A DNA stretch of 64,000 bases, from NCBI RefSeq assembly GCF_000719135.1, contig NZ_JOEK01000020.1, positions 124,001-188,000 on the forward strand, written 5' to 3'. The notes beneath the pieces are model-generated. The model was given only the letters and a program-made list of their open reading frames with translations, did not search any database and was not told the DNA's origin. Shown here one piece after another: positions 1 to 8,880 of the stretch. The stretch is from Streptomyces avicenniae (GTDB taxonomy: Bacteria > Actinomycetota > Actinomycetes > Streptomycetales > Streptomycetaceae). Each line of letters opens with the position of its first letter. Position 1 is the stretch's first letter. The translations under genes and the position numbers were made by a program.

Positions 1-2217
1 GTCGAGGGCCGCCAGCTCCACCCGGCGGAACATCGCGTTGCGCACCAGGATCCGGAACGCGCGCGCGTTCGCGGTGACCGGCTTGACCTGGTCCGCACGC
101 TCCCGCGCCTCCTCGGCGTCCTCGTCCGCCGGATTGGCCAGCTGCTCCCACTCGTCCAGGAGGCTGGAGTCCACCTGACGGACCAGCTCGCCCAGCCACG
201 CGGTGATGTCCTGGAGTTCCTCCGACTTCAGGTGCTCGGGAACCGTGTGCTCCAGCGTCTTGTAGGCGCTCGCCAGATACCGCAGCACGATGCCCTCCGT
301 CCGCGCCAGCTCGTAGTGCGACACGAACTCGGAGAACGTCATGGCCCGCTCGTACATGTCCCGCACCACCGACTTGGGGGACAGCGGATGATCCCCGACC
401 CACGGGTGGCTCTTCCGGTAGACGCCGTAGGCGTGGAAGAGCAGCTCCTCAAGGGGCTTGGGGTAGCCGATGTCCGTCAGCCGCTCCATCCGCTCCTCGT
501 ACTCGACGCCCTCCGCCTTCATCGCCGCCACGGCCTCGCCGCGCGCTTTGTTCAGCTGGGCCGCCAGGATCTGCCGCGGGTCGTCCAGGGTGGACTCCAC
601 CACCGAGATCATGTCCAGCGCATAGGAAGGGGATTCGGGCGGCAGCAGCTCGAACGCGGCCAGCGCGAAGGTGGAGAGCGGCTGGTTCAGCGCGAAGTCG
701 GCCTGGAGATCGACCGTCAGCCGCACCCTGCGCCCCTGGGCGTCCGGCGTCTCCAGCCGCTCCACGATCCCGCCGTCCAGCAGCGAGCGGTAGATCGCGA
801 TCGCCCGCCGGATGTGCCGGAGCTGCTGCCTGCGCGGCTCGTGGTTGTCCTCCAGCAGATGACGCATCCCCTCGAAGGCGTCGCCCGGCCGCGCGATCAC
901 CGCCAGCAGCATCGCGTGGGTGACGCGGAAGCGCGACGTCAGCGGCTCGGGTTCCGCCGCGATCAGCCGCGTGAACGTGTCCTCGCTCCAGTTGACGAAG
1001 CCCTCGGGCGGCTTCTTCCGCACCACCTTGCGCCGCTTCTTCGGGTCGTCACCCGCCTTCGCCAAGGCCTTCTCGTTCTCCACGACATGGTCGGGCGCCT
1101 GCGCCACCACGAACCCGGACGTGTCGAAACCGGCCCGCCCCGCACGCCCCGCGATCTGGTGGAACTCCCGCGCCCGCAGCACCCGCACCCGGCTGCCGTC
1201 GTACTTGGTCAGCGCGGTGAACAGCACCGTCCTGATCGGCACGTTCACGCCCACCCCCAGCGTGTCCGTGCCGCAGATCACCTTCAGCAGCCCGGCCTGC
1301 GCCAGCTTCTCCACCAGCCGCCGGTACTTCGGCAGCATCCCCGCGTGGTGCACGCCGATGCCGTGCCGCACGTACCGCGACAGGTTGCGCCCGAAGCGCG
1401 TCGTGAACCTGAAGTTGCCGATCAGCGCCGCGATCCGGTCCTTCTCCTCGCGCGTGCACATGTTGATGCTCATCAGCGCCTGCGCCCGCTCCACCGCCTG
1501 GGCCTGCGTGAAGTGGACGATGTAGACGGGCGCCTGATGGGTGGACAGCAGCTCCGTCAGCGTCTCGGTCAGCGCCGTCGTCCGGTACTCGTAGCTCAGC
1601 GGCACGGGCCGGGTCGCCGAACGGACCACGGCCGTCGGCCGCCCGGTCCGCCGCCGCAGGTCCTCCTCGAACCGCGACATGTCGCCCAGCGTCGCCGACA
1701 TGAGCACGAACTGCGCCCGTGGCAGCTCCAGCAGCGGGATCTGCCACGCCCAGCCACGGTCGGGCTCGGCGTAGAAGTGGAACTCGTCCATGACGACCTG
1801 CCCGACGTCGGCCCGCGCGCCGTCCCGCAGCGCGATCGACGCGAGCACCTCGGCCGTGCAGCAGATCACCGGGGCGTCCGCGTTGACCGACGCGTCGCCG
1901 GTGAGCATGCCGACGTTCTCCGTCCCGAACACCTTGCACAGGTCGAAGAACTTCTCCGAGACGAGCGCCTTGATCGGCGCCGTGTAGAACGTCACCTCGT
2001 CCCTGGCCAGCGCGGCGAAGTGCGCGCCCGCCGCCACGAGGGACTTGCCCGACCCTGTCGGGGTGGACAGGATGACGTTCGATCCCGAGACCACCTCGAT
2101 CAGCGCCTCTTCCTGAGCGGGGTACAGGGTGATCCCGCGCTGACTCGTCCACGACGAGAACGCCTCGAAGAGGGCATCGGGATCGGCTTGCGGCGGCATC
2201 TGATCGATAAGGGTCAC
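1..2217 (-). CDS. DEAD/DEAH-box helicase, DUF3516 type (C-terminus beyond window)
   Basis: Superfamily 2, Ski2-like RNA/DNA helicase; 739 codons are visible and the 3' end lies outside the window. Visible motifs are Walker A STPTGSGKS (about residues 51-59), DEFH in the DEAD-box position, the motif III SAT in LMSATLGD, and motif VI HQIAGRAGRAGFD. The C-terminal half is the helical region called DUF3516 in actinobacterial homologues. I chose the GTG at 2217 (M-T-L-I-D-Q), because a CAGTAT -10-like box lies 6 bases upstream (leaderless) and close homologues begin the same way; the ATG at 2199 has no ribosome site. The presumed role is RNA processing or decay; the substrate cannot be read from sequence. 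Confidence 0.9.
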   Translation of the reverse strand, partial: MTLIDQMPPQADPDALFEAFSSWTSQRGITLYPAQEEALIEVVSGSNVILSTPTGSGKSLVAAGAHFAALARDEVTFYTAPIKALVSEKFFDLCKVFGTENVGMLTGDASVNADAPVICCTAEVLASIALRDGARADVGQVVMDEFHFYAEPDRGWAWQIPLLELPRAQFVLMSATLGDMSRFEEDLRRRTGRPTAVVRSATRPVPLSYEYRTTALTETLTELLSTHQAPVYIVHFTQAQAVERAQALMSINMCTREEKDRIAALIGNFRFTTRFGRNLSRYVRHGIGVHHAGMLPKYRRLVEKLAQAGLLKVICGTDTLGVGVNVPIRTVLFTALTKYDGSRVRVLRAREFHQIAGRAGRAGFDTSGFVVAQAPDHVVENEKALAKAGDDPKKRRKVVRKKPPEGFVNWSEDTFTRLIAAEPEPLTSRFRVTHAMLLAVIARPGDAFEGMRHLLEDNHEPRRQQLRHIRRAIAIYRSLLDGGIVERLETPDAQGRRVRLTVDLQADFALNQPLSTFALAAFELLPPESPSYALDMISVVESTLDDPRQILAAQLNKARGEAVAAMKAEGVEYEERMERLTDIGYPKPLEELLFHAYGVYRKSHPWVGDHPLSPKSVVRDMYERAMTFSEFVSHYELARTEGIVLRYLASAYKTLEHTVPEHLKSEELQDITAWLGELVRQVDSSLLDEWEQLANPADEDAEEARERADQVKPVTANARAFRILVRNAMFRRVELAALD

Positions 2218-2223
2218 CGTCCC

Positions 2224-2229
2224 ATACTG
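2224..2229 (-). promoter_or_regulatory. putative -10 box, leaderless helicase start
   Basis: Reads CAGTAT on the minus strand, 6 bases before the GTG start. It fits the NANNNT-N6-8-start pattern seen at several other genes here. No clear -35. Confidence 0.3.
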
Positions 2230-2356
2230 CCCGCACACGGCCGCCCCCGGGGAACCGGCCGCACATGCGAAGATCACCAGGCATTACGCTGTCCGGCCGA
2301 CACGGGTCGCGCGCGGCCCGGTCAGGACCGGAACGACGAAGGGGCGGGGCACAGCC

Positions 2357-3145
2357 ATGATGGGACCGGCACACTCACTGTCAGGGGCGATGGCCTGGCT
2401 CGTCGTCGGCGCGGGCGCCGCGTGGGCGGACCACCCGATGCCCTGGCCGGTCCTCCTCGCGGGTGCCCTGATCTGCGCGGGAGCCGCCCTCGGCCCCGAC
2501 CTGGACCACAGGTCGGCGACGATATCCCGGGCCTTCGGCCCCCTGTCCAAGATACTCGCGGGCATCATCGACAAGATCGCCCAGGCCGTCTACAACGGCA
2601 CGCGCGCCAAGGGCGAACGGCGCCGCACCAGCGGGCACCGCACCCTGACGCACACCTGGCTGTGGGCACTGGCACTCGGCGCGGGATTCTCGGCGGCGGC
2701 GGTCACCTGGGACCGCTGGGCCGTCCTGGTCACCCTGTTCATCCACCTCGTCCTCGCCGTCGAGGGCCTGCTCTGGCGCATGGCCCGTGTGTCGAGCGAC
2801 GTCCTGGTGTGGCTCCTCGGCGCCACCAGCGCCTGGCTCCTGGCCGACTTCCTCGACCAGCCGGGCAACGGCTCCACCTGGCTCTTCCCCGACCAGCCGT
2901 ACCTGTGGCTGGGACTCCCCATCGCCCTCGGCGCGATCACCCACACCATCGGGGACGCCCTCACCATCTCCGGCTGCCCCGTCCTGTGGCCGCTGCCCAT
3001 CGCGGGCAAGCGCTGGTATCCGGTCGGCACCCCGCAGTTCATGCGCTTCCGGGCGGGTGCCCCGGTGGAGAACAAGGTGCTGATGCCCCTGTTCATGCTG
3101 ATCGGGGCGGCGGGCGCCGTGGGGGCCACCGTCCTCACGTTCTGA
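2357..3145 (+). CDS. metal-dependent hydrolase, YdjM/DUF457-like membrane protein
   Basis: This 262 aa integral membrane protein begins MMGPAHSLSG and carries the family's conserved histidine/aspartate pairs: AHS near the N-terminus, GPDLDH near residue 50 and the H-R-T-L-T-H stretch near residue 95. Several hydrophobic helices follow. The family (E. coli YdjM, LexA-regulated) is annotated as a membrane-bound, metal-dependent hydrolase of unknown substrate. The gene is divergent from the helicase and ends at a strong hairpin terminator. Either ATG of the ATGATG pair (2357 or 2360) could start it. Confidence 0.8.
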   Translation: MMGPAHSLSGAMAWLVVGAGAAWADHPMPWPVLLAGALICAGAALGPDLDHRSATISRAFGPLSKILAGIIDKIAQAVYNGTRAKGERRRTSGHRTLTHTWLWALALGAGFSAAAVTWDRWAVLVTLFIHLVLAVEGLLWRMARVSSDVLVWLLGATSAWLLADFLDQPGNGSTWLFPDQPYLWLGLPIALGAITHTIGDALTISGCPVLWPLPIAGKRWYPVGTPQFMRFRAGAPVENKVLMPLFMLIGAAGAVGATVLTF

Positions 3146-3169
3146 CGCCCGCTCACCGATCACACGCCG

Positions 3170-3205
3170 CGCGCCGCCCGCCCCGTCTCCGGGGCGGGCG
3201 GCGCG
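3170..3205. terminator. bidirectional hairpin terminator
   Basis: A perfect 15-bp inverted repeat (3170-3184 with 3191-3205) with the 6-base loop GTCTCC lies between the convergent YdjM-like gene and the ABC exporter operon. GC-rich stems without a U tract are usual in Streptomyces. Confidence 0.7.
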
Positions 3206-3240
3206 TCGCCGTCGCAGGGGGCGGACGGCCGCCCCGTCCG

Positions 3241-5022
3241 TCAGCCGTGCCAGGAACGCCACAGCGCCGCGTACGCGCCGTCCGCCGCCACCAGCTCGTC
3301 GTGGCTGCCCAGTTCGCTGATACGGCCGTCCTCCACCACCGCGATGACATCCGCGTCGTGCGCGGTGTGCAGCCGGTGCGCGATGGCGATCACGGTCCGC
3401 CCCTCCAGCACACGGGACAGCGAACGCTCCAGGTGACGCGCCGCCCGCGGGTCGAGCAGCGACGTCGCCTCGTCGAGCACCAGCGTGTGCGGGTCGGCCA
3501 GCACCAGCCGTGCCAGCGCCACCTGCTGCGCCTGGGCCGGGGAGACCGTCACCGCGCCCGACCCGACCTCGCAGTCCAGTCCGCCGGGCAGCGCCCGCAC
3601 CCACTCCGCCGCATCGACCGCGCCCAGCGCGGCCCACAGCTCCGCGTCGGTCGCGTCCGTCCGCGCCAGCAGCAGGTTGTCACGCAGCGGGCCGACGAAC
3701 ACGTGGTGCTCCTGGTTGACCAGCGCCACCTGCTCCCTGACGCGCTCCGCCGTCATCCCGGCCAGGCGCGCCCCGCCCAGCGTCACCGCGCCCAGACGCG
3801 GGGCGTAGACACCGGCCAGGAGCCGACCCAGCGTGGACTTGCCCGCGCCCGAGGGGCCCACCAGCGCCACCCGTGTCCCGGGCGGCACATCCAGGGACAC
3901 CCCGTGCAGCACGTCGCTGTCCGCCAGGTAACCGAACCGCACGCCGTCCGCCGTGAGATCCCGCCCGTCCGGGACCACCGAGGCGTCGCCCTCGTCGGAC
4001 TCCACCTCGTGCACCCCGACCAGTCGCGCCAGCGACACCTGCGCGACCTGGAGTTCGTCCAGCCAGCGCAGGATCATCCCCACCGGCTCCACCATCATCT
4101 GCGCCAGCATCGCCCCGGTCGTCAGCTCACCGATGCTCATCCACCCCTGGAGGACGAACGAGCCGCCGATCATGAGCACCCCGGAGAGGATGAGCGCATG
4201 GTAGACGTTGATCGCGGGCAGCAGGATCGACCGGAGCCACAGCGTGTACCGCTCCCAGGAGGTCCATTCGCCGACACGGCGGTCCGAGAGCGCGGTCCGC
4301 TCCGACTCCAGCCGGTGCGCCTCGATCGTGCGGCCCGCGTCCACCGTCTCGGCCAGGGCCGCCGCGACGGCCGCGTACCCGGCGGCCTCCGCGCGGTACC
4401 CGGCGGGTGCCCGGCGGAAGTACCAGACGCAGACCCCGACCAGCAGCGGCGCGGCGATCAGGACACCGAGTCCGAGCGGCGGCGAGGTCAGGACGATGCC
4501 CGCCAGCAGCAGCCCGGCCCAGACCACCGCGATGGACATCTGCGGCACGGCCTCCCGCATCGCCTTCGACAGCCGGTCGATGTCCGTGTTGATACGGGCC
4601 AGCAGATCGCCCGTCCCCGCGCGCTCCAGCACGCCGGGCGGCAGACCGACCGCCCGGACCAGGAAGTCCTCGCGCAGATCGGCCAGCATCCGCTCGCCCA
4701 GCACCGCGCCGCGCAGCCGCACCAGCCGTACGAAGAACGCCTGGACGGCCAGCGAGACCGCGAACAGCGTCACGGTGCGCCCGAGATGCAGCTCCCGCAC
4801 CCCGTCCGACAGGTCCTGCACGACCCGGCCCAGCAGATAGGGGCCGACCATCGAGGCGATGACGGCCACCGAGTTGACCACGACCAGCTCGGCGAAGGCA
4901 CGCCGGTGTCTGTGCAGCAGGGCGCGCGTGTAGAGCCGTACGGTCTGCTTCCCCGCCACGGGGAGCTTGGTGCTGTGCTCCGCGGTCGATGGGTCGTACT
5001 CCGGCGGCGGAACGCCGATCAT
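3241..5022 (-). CDS. ABC exporter half-transporter (TMD-NBD), subunit with intact Walker A
   Basis: This 593 aa fused permease/ATPase is the second gene of a two-gene operon; its ATG overlaps the stop of the upstream exporter gene (ATGA at 5019-5022). Six transmembrane helices occupy roughly residues 40-310. The ATPase domain has an intact Walker A (GPSGAGKST), Walker B with catalytic Glu (LVLDEAT) and H-loop (IAIAHRL). The C-loop reads VSPAQ instead of LSGGQ, so it is degenerate. The partner shows the opposite defects, so the pair probably forms a heterodimer with one active and one dead ATP site. Substrate unknown; multidrug or peptide export is typical of this family. Confidence 0.93.
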   Translation of the reverse strand: MIGVPPPEYDPSTAEHSTKLPVAGKQTVRLYTRALLHRHRRAFAELVVVNSVAVIASMVGPYLLGRVVQDLSDGVRELHLGRTVTLFAVSLAVQAFFVRLVRLRGAVLGERMLADLREDFLVRAVGLPPGVLERAGTGDLLARINTDIDRLSKAMREAVPQMSIAVVWAGLLLAGIVLTSPPLGLGVLIAAPLLVGVCVWYFRRAPAGYRAEAAGYAAVAAALAETVDAGRTIEAHRLESERTALSDRRVGEWTSWERYTLWLRSILLPAINVYHALILSGVLMIGGSFVLQGWMSIGELTTGAMLAQMMVEPVGMILRWLDELQVAQVSLARLVGVHEVESDEGDASVVPDGRDLTADGVRFGYLADSDVLHGVSLDVPPGTRVALVGPSGAGKSTLGRLLAGVYAPRLGAVTLGGARLAGMTAERVREQVALVNQEHHVFVGPLRDNLLLARTDATDAELWAALGAVDAAEWVRALPGGLDCEVGSGAVTVSPAQAQQVALARLVLADPHTLVLDEATSLLDPRAARHLERSLSRVLEGRTVIAIAHRLHTAHDADVIAVVEDGRISELGSHDELVAADGAYAALWRSWHG

Positions 5023-6794
5023 GCGATCTCCTCAGCGAGGTCTGCGGTCTCCTGCTCGCGCGTGACGACCGCGCGGTACTCCGGTGTGGTCCGCACGAGG
5101 TCACGGTGCCGCCCGCTCGCGGTCGCGGTCCCCTCGTGGAGGAACACGACGGAGTCGGCGTGCTCCAGCATCAGCGGGCTCGACGTGAACACCACCGTGG
5201 TGCGTCCCGCGCGCAGGGCGCCGAGCCCCTGCGCGATCCGTGCCTCGGTGTGCGCGTCCACGGCGGAGGTCGGCTCGTCCAGGACCAGCACCTCCGGGTC
5301 CGTGATCAGCGAACGCGCCAGGGCCAGGCGCTGGCGCTGCCCTCCCGACAGCGACCTGCCGCGCTCCGTGATCCTGGTGCGCATCGGATCACGGCTGCCG
5401 TCGGGGGCCGACTGCGCCAGCGTCGCCAGCACGTCCTGGCACTGCGCCGTGGCCAGGGCCTCCGCCGCGCCGATCCGTCCGGACGCGGGCACGTCGAGCA
5501 GTTCCCGCAGCGTTCCTGACAGGAGCACAGGGTCCTTGTCCTGGACGAGCACGGCCGCGCGTGCCGTCTGCCGGGACACCCCGTCCAGCGCGACACCGCC
5601 GAGCTGCGCGGACGGTTCGTCCCCCTCCTCGGCGGCATGGCCGCCGAGCCGCCCGGCGAGCTGTTCCGCCAGCTCGGGATCGCCGCACACGACGGCGGTG
5701 AGTCGGCCCCCGACGGCGAGGAGCCCGGTGGCGGGGTCCCACAGGTCACCCGACGCGAGTGTGTCCTGGGCGTCCGTGAGGGACCCGCCGCTCGTGGGTT
5801 CCCGGCGCAGCGAGAGGACGCGCACGGCCCGCTTCGCCGAGGGACGGGAGAAGACGAAGGCCATGGCGGCCTCCTGGAACAGCCGCAGCGGGAACATCAG
5901 GAAGCTCACCGCCCCGTAGACCGTGACCAGTTCGCCCGCCCCGAGACGGCCGTCGAGCGCCAGCCCGGCGCCCTGCCACACCACCGCGATCAGCAGCAGG
6001 CCGGGCATGACGACCTGGAGCGCGTCGATGAGGGACCACATGCGGGCGTTGCGGACGGAGGCGCCCCGCACGTCCTGGGAGGCCCGCCGGTAGCGTTCGA
6101 GGAACAGCTCCTCGCCGCCGATACCGCGCAGCACCCGCAGCCCGGCGACGGTGTCGGACGCCAGCTCCGTGGCGCGGCCCGACTTGGCGCGCTCCACGTC
6201 CGCGCGCCGGGTCGCGGCCGGGAGCAGCGGCCACACGCTGAGCGCGACGAGGGCGACACCGCCCAGCACCAGCAGCCCGATCCGGGGTTCGAACACGATG
6301 AGGCCGGTGCACACCCCCGCGGTGACGACCACGGCGGCGGCGAAGCGGGAGAAGGACTCGACGAACCAGCCGATCTTCTCCACGTCCCCCGTGGAGACCT
6401 TGACGACCTCGCCCGCCGCGACCCTGCGGGTGAGGAGCCCGCCCAGTTCCGCGGTGCGGCGTGCCAGGAGCTGCTGGACGCGGGCCGCGGCGGCGATCCA
6501 GTTGGTCACCGCCGTGCGGTGGAGCATGGTGTCGGCGAGGCTCATGACCAGGGTGATGGCCAGGAGCAGCAGCCCGACGGCGGCCAGCCGGCCTCCTGAG
6601 CCGTCCACCACCGCCTCGACGGCGAGTCCCACGGCCAGCGGCACGCAGGCGACGGCCGTCATGTGCAGGGTGCCCCAGAGCAGGGCCTTGGCCTGTCCGC
6701 CGAGCTGGCGCCGGAAGAGCCATACGAGGAAACGGAAGCCGGAGCGTACGTCCGGGTCGCCGGGGTCGGAGTGCGGAAGATCGCGGATCTGCAT
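5019..6794 (-). CDS. ABC exporter half-transporter (TMD-NBD), subunit lacking Walker A and H-loop
   Basis: This 591 aa fused permease/ATPase is the first gene of the exporter operon. The transmembrane domain covers about residues 20-320. In the ATPase domain the P-loop position reads VVCGDPELAEQLAG with no GxxGxGK[ST], and the H-loop position reads VVFTSSP with Ser replacing His. The C-loop LSGGQRQRLALARSL and Walker B LVLDEPTSAVD are intact. This is the complement of the downstream subunit, as expected for an asymmetric heterodimer. The start is the ATG at 6794 (MQIRDL) with GGGA 5 bases upstream. The first 70 codons of the longer open frame look non-coding. Confidence 0.92.
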   Translation of the reverse strand: MQIRDLPHSDPGDPDVRSGFRFLVWLFRRQLGGQAKALLWGTLHMTAVACVPLAVGLAVEAVVDGSGGRLAAVGLLLLAITLVMSLADTMLHRTAVTNWIAAAARVQQLLARRTAELGGLLTRRVAAGEVVKVSTGDVEKIGWFVESFSRFAAAVVVTAGVCTGLIVFEPRIGLLVLGGVALVALSVWPLLPAATRRADVERAKSGRATELASDTVAGLRVLRGIGGEELFLERYRRASQDVRGASVRNARMWSLIDALQVVMPGLLLIAVVWQGAGLALDGRLGAGELVTVYGAVSFLMFPLRLFQEAAMAFVFSRPSAKRAVRVLSLRREPTSGGSLTDAQDTLASGDLWDPATGLLAVGGRLTAVVCGDPELAEQLAGRLGGHAAEEGDEPSAQLGGVALDGVSRQTARAAVLVQDKDPVLLSGTLRELLDVPASGRIGAAEALATAQCQDVLATLAQSAPDGSRDPMRTRITERGRSLSGGQRQRLALARSLITDPEVLVLDEPTSAVDAHTEARIAQGLGALRAGRTTVVFTSSPLMLEHADSVVFLHEGTATASGRHRDLVRTTPEYRAVVTREQETADLAEEIA

Positions 6795-6844
6795 GGTGTC
6801 CCAGAGAAAGGTGCCCCGGTGGGGGGTCGAGCGATGGAGAACAA

Positions 6845-6890
6845 CCTTGCAAGGGTCCACGCGCCACGTGCCGAAAATCAACGGATTTTC
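6845..6890 (-). promoter_or_regulatory. two palindromes upstream of the ABC exporter operon
   Basis: CCTTGCAAGG (6845-6854) is a perfect 10-base palindrome. GAAAATC-AACG-GATTTTC (6873-6890) is a perfect 7-bp inverted repeat that is AT-rich against the local background. They lie 51-96 bases upstream of the first exporter gene, where a repressor or activator operator would sit. No regulator gene is adjacent. Confidence 0.45.
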
Positions 6891-7444
6891 CCATGTTCAC
6901 ATCGGGGCGTGGTGGCGTGGAGACCGCGAGCTTTGGGTTGCTATGTCATGAAGATCTTATGGTCTGACGATGGGGGCGGACGGTCGGGGACGTGCGCCTC
7001 GCGCGCCCTCCCGTCGGCACGGGAGAGCGGTCCGGCGTACGGTTCCCGGCCCGCGCCGCCCGTCGGTCCCCCGCTCCCTCCGTCGAACGCATGTACGCCT
7101 CGGGGGCGTTCCCTTCGGCCATCCCAGGTCGGAGGCGGTACCGGTTCCGGCGTTCCCCGCCGCCTTTGCGCGCGCAGGTAATGTCCATGCCATTTATGTC
7201 GCCAGGCTCTACACCGGCGGCGGGCGGGTCGCTAGGCTCGATCTTCCCGGCGGCCCCTCGCGGCACCGTGTCGAGGTCCTCTCCCCGTTTCCCCGGCGAC
7301 CTCGTCCAGGCCCCGGGCCGTACCGGGTTCAGCACGCTCTACGACGAGGCCGAGCAGGTCCGGGGCACCAGGCACGCCACGACGAGGTGGCGGTGAGCCC
7401 CCCGCGGACCGCAGGCACCCCACCGTACAGAACCAGGAGCGATC
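6891..7444. other. long intergenic region, no gene supported
   Basis: About 550 bases between the exporter operon and the DoxX-like gene. Open frames exist on both strands, but they are Pro/Arg/Gly-rich, have no recognisable family and no good ribosome sites. A TAGGCT box at 7232-7237 could be a -10 for the downstream gene. I found no tRNA cloverleaf and no riboswitch motif I could name. Confidence 0.4.
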
Positions 7445-8047
7445 ATGGTCGTCCCCGTCCCTGAGCACGTCCTGACCGGCGAGCCACGCCGGTCCGTCCC
7501 CCCGGCGCCGTCCCCGGGCGCCACCGTCCCGCCCGCCGCCCTGAAGGCCCTCGCCGTGTTACGGATCGCGACGGGCGTCATCTTCCTGTGGACCTTCCTC
7601 GACAAGTGGCTGGGGTTCAGCTACTCCACGCCGTCCGAGCGGGCGTGGTCCAGCGGCGGTTCCCCCGCGAGCGGCTACCTGTCCAGCGTCTCGGTCGGCC
7701 CGCTCGAAGCCACCTACCACTCCTGGGCGGGCGTCGCCGTGGTGGACTGGCTCTACATGGCCGGGATGCTCGGCGTCGGGGTCGCCCTCGTCGCCGGGAT
7801 CGGCCTGCGCGTCACGGCGGTCGCGGGTCCGCTGATGATGTTCTTCCTCTGGCTCGGGGAGTTCCCCCCGGCCCGCTACCTGTCGGACGGCTCGCCGAGC
7901 ATGTCCACCAACCCGCTGATCGACCAGCACGTCGTCTACGCCGCCGCCATGGTAGTCGTCGCCGTGTGTTCCGCCGGGCGCGTCTGGGGCCTCGGCGGCG
8001 CCTGGGAGCGGCTGGCGCTGGTCAGGCGCCACCCCTGGCTGCGGTGA
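7445..8047 (+). CDS. DoxX/DoxD-like integral membrane protein
   Basis: This 200 aa protein has four predicted transmembrane segments, starting with LRIATGVIFLWTFLDKW (about residues 40-56). The arrangement matches the DoxX/DoxD family, which includes thiosulfate:quinone oxidoreductase small subunits and redox-linked membrane proteins in mycobacteria. The N-terminal 35 residues are Pro-rich and probably cytoplasmic. AGGAG lies 6 bases before the ATG. The gene stands alone and ends in a long hairpin. The biochemical role is not readable from context. Confidence 0.8.
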   Translation: MVVPVPEHVLTGEPRRSVPPAPSPGATVPPAALKALAVLRIATGVIFLWTFLDKWLGFSYSTPSERAWSSGGSPASGYLSSVSVGPLEATYHSWAGVAVVDWLYMAGMLGVGVALVAGIGLRVTAVAGPLMMFFLWLGEFPPARYLSDGSPSMSTNPLIDQHVVYAAAMVVVAVCSAGRVWGLGGAWERLALVRRHPWLR

Positions 8048-8058
8048 CCCCGTCCCGC

Positions 8059-8108
8059 GGCGGCGGGTGCGCGGGGGAGGGGGACGGCCTCTCCGCGCAC
8101 CCGCCGCC
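8059..8108. terminator. strong hairpin after the DoxX-like gene
   Basis: Perfect 16-bp inverted repeat: GGCGGCGGGTGCGCGG (8059-8074) pairs with 8093-8108 around an 18-base loop, 11 bases past the DoxX-like stop codon. Confidence 0.75.
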
Positions 8109-8124
8109 CTGAGGGGCGAGGAGA

Positions 8125-8158
8125 ACGGCCCGGCCGGAACGCACTCCGGCCGGGCCGT
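8125..8158. terminator. hairpin terminator for the AA10 gene
   Basis: Perfect 14-bp stem (8125-8138 with 8145-8158), 6-base loop, located 38 bases downstream of the minus-strand AA10 stop codon. Together with 8059-8108 it separates two convergent genes. Confidence 0.7.
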
Positions 8159-8195
8159 CCTTCTGCTGTGCCTCTTGCCTGTCTTCTACACCCGA

Positions 8196-8789
8196 TCAGA
8201 ACTGCACGTCGGAGCAGGAGTAGAACGCGTTGCTCGTGTCCGCGACGTTCCAGACGGCGAGGACGACGTGGCGGCCGGACTTGCCGCCGGGCAGCGTACC
8301 GGCGTGGCTCTCGGTCTGGCCGGGCTGCCGACCGTTCAGCGGAACGGTCAGGAACGGCGCGGGCTCCAGCTGGGCCCGGGTGATGGGCTGGTTCGGGTTC
8401 CACCCGTTACGGGTGATGTAGTAGCGGAAGTCGGACGTCGAGTGCCGGGCCGTGAAGGTCCAGTTGAACGTGAACCGCTGGCCGCTGCCGAGACGGGTGG
8501 TGGGCCACGAACCGTTGCGCGGGTTGTCGAGCTGCGAGAAGCGCGAGTTGCCGCCCGCGCAGATCGTGCCGTCGGCGGGACCCGACTGCGGGAAGCCCTT
8601 CGGGCCTTCCACACTCTGGGGTTCCCACACGATGTCGCCACAGCCGGAGACCGTGCCCTGGGCACAGGCCAGCTGACGGCTCGTCGGGCTGGTGGTGTAA
8701 CCGTGGGCCTGGGCGCTGCCACCGGTGCCGAGCACCAAGGTCATGGCCATGCCAACACCGGCCAGCGCGGTGGTGATCCTTTTACGCAT
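8196..8789 (-). CDS. secreted AA10 lytic polysaccharide monooxygenase
   Basis: This 197 aa protein is a copper-dependent oxidase that cleaves crystalline chitin or cellulose outside the cell. The signal peptide is MRKR plus a hydrophobic stretch ending AQA, so the mature enzyme starts with His29. His29 and the His of TARHSTSD (about residue 116) would form the copper histidine brace; the axial Phe is in DTSNAFYSC (about residue 189). Mature length (about 169 aa) is that of a stand-alone catalytic domain with no binding module. Of two adjacent ATGs I chose 8789, 6 bases after GGGAG; 8792 is the alternative. DasR-like palindromes upstream suggest control by N-acetylglucosamine. Confidence 0.93.
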   Translation of the reverse strand: MRKRITTALAGVGMAMTLVLGTGGSAQAHGYTTSPTSRQLACAQGTVSGCGDIVWEPQSVEGPKGFPQSGPADGTICAGGNSRFSQLDNPRNGSWPTTRLGSGQRFTFNWTFTARHSTSDFRYYITRNGWNPNQPITRAQLEPAPFLTVPLNGRQPGQTESHAGTLPGGKSGRHVVLAVWNVADTSNAFYSCSDVQF

Positions 8790-8840
8790 CATTGGCTCCC
8801 GGAGAGTCGTGGGGGGTGAGCGCTCCAACGAGGGTCGGGT

Positions 8841-8859
8841 ACTGCGGTCTAGACCAAGT
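8841..8859 (-). promoter_or_regulatory. DasR-like operator (dre) upstream of AA10 gene
   Basis: Contains the perfect palindrome GGTCTAGACC (8846-8855) in the context ACTGCGGTCTAGACCAAGT, close to the Streptomyces DasR consensus ACTGGTCTAGACCACT. It lies 57-66 bases upstream of the AA10 start. Confidence 0.6.
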
Positions 8860-8880
8860 CTGACGGTACTGGCAACCGTT

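Noticed and set aside
232..5919. A plus-strand open frame of nearly 1900 codons antisense to the helicase and exporter genes
   Set aside because: Its translation is Arg/His/Gln-rich with no domain, and it is antisense to three well-supported genes. Long spurious frames are expected at this GC content.
6957..7605. Several small frames between the exporter and DoxX-like genes
   Set aside because: No ribosome sites, no known family, extreme Arg/Gly/Pro content. Treated as non-coding.
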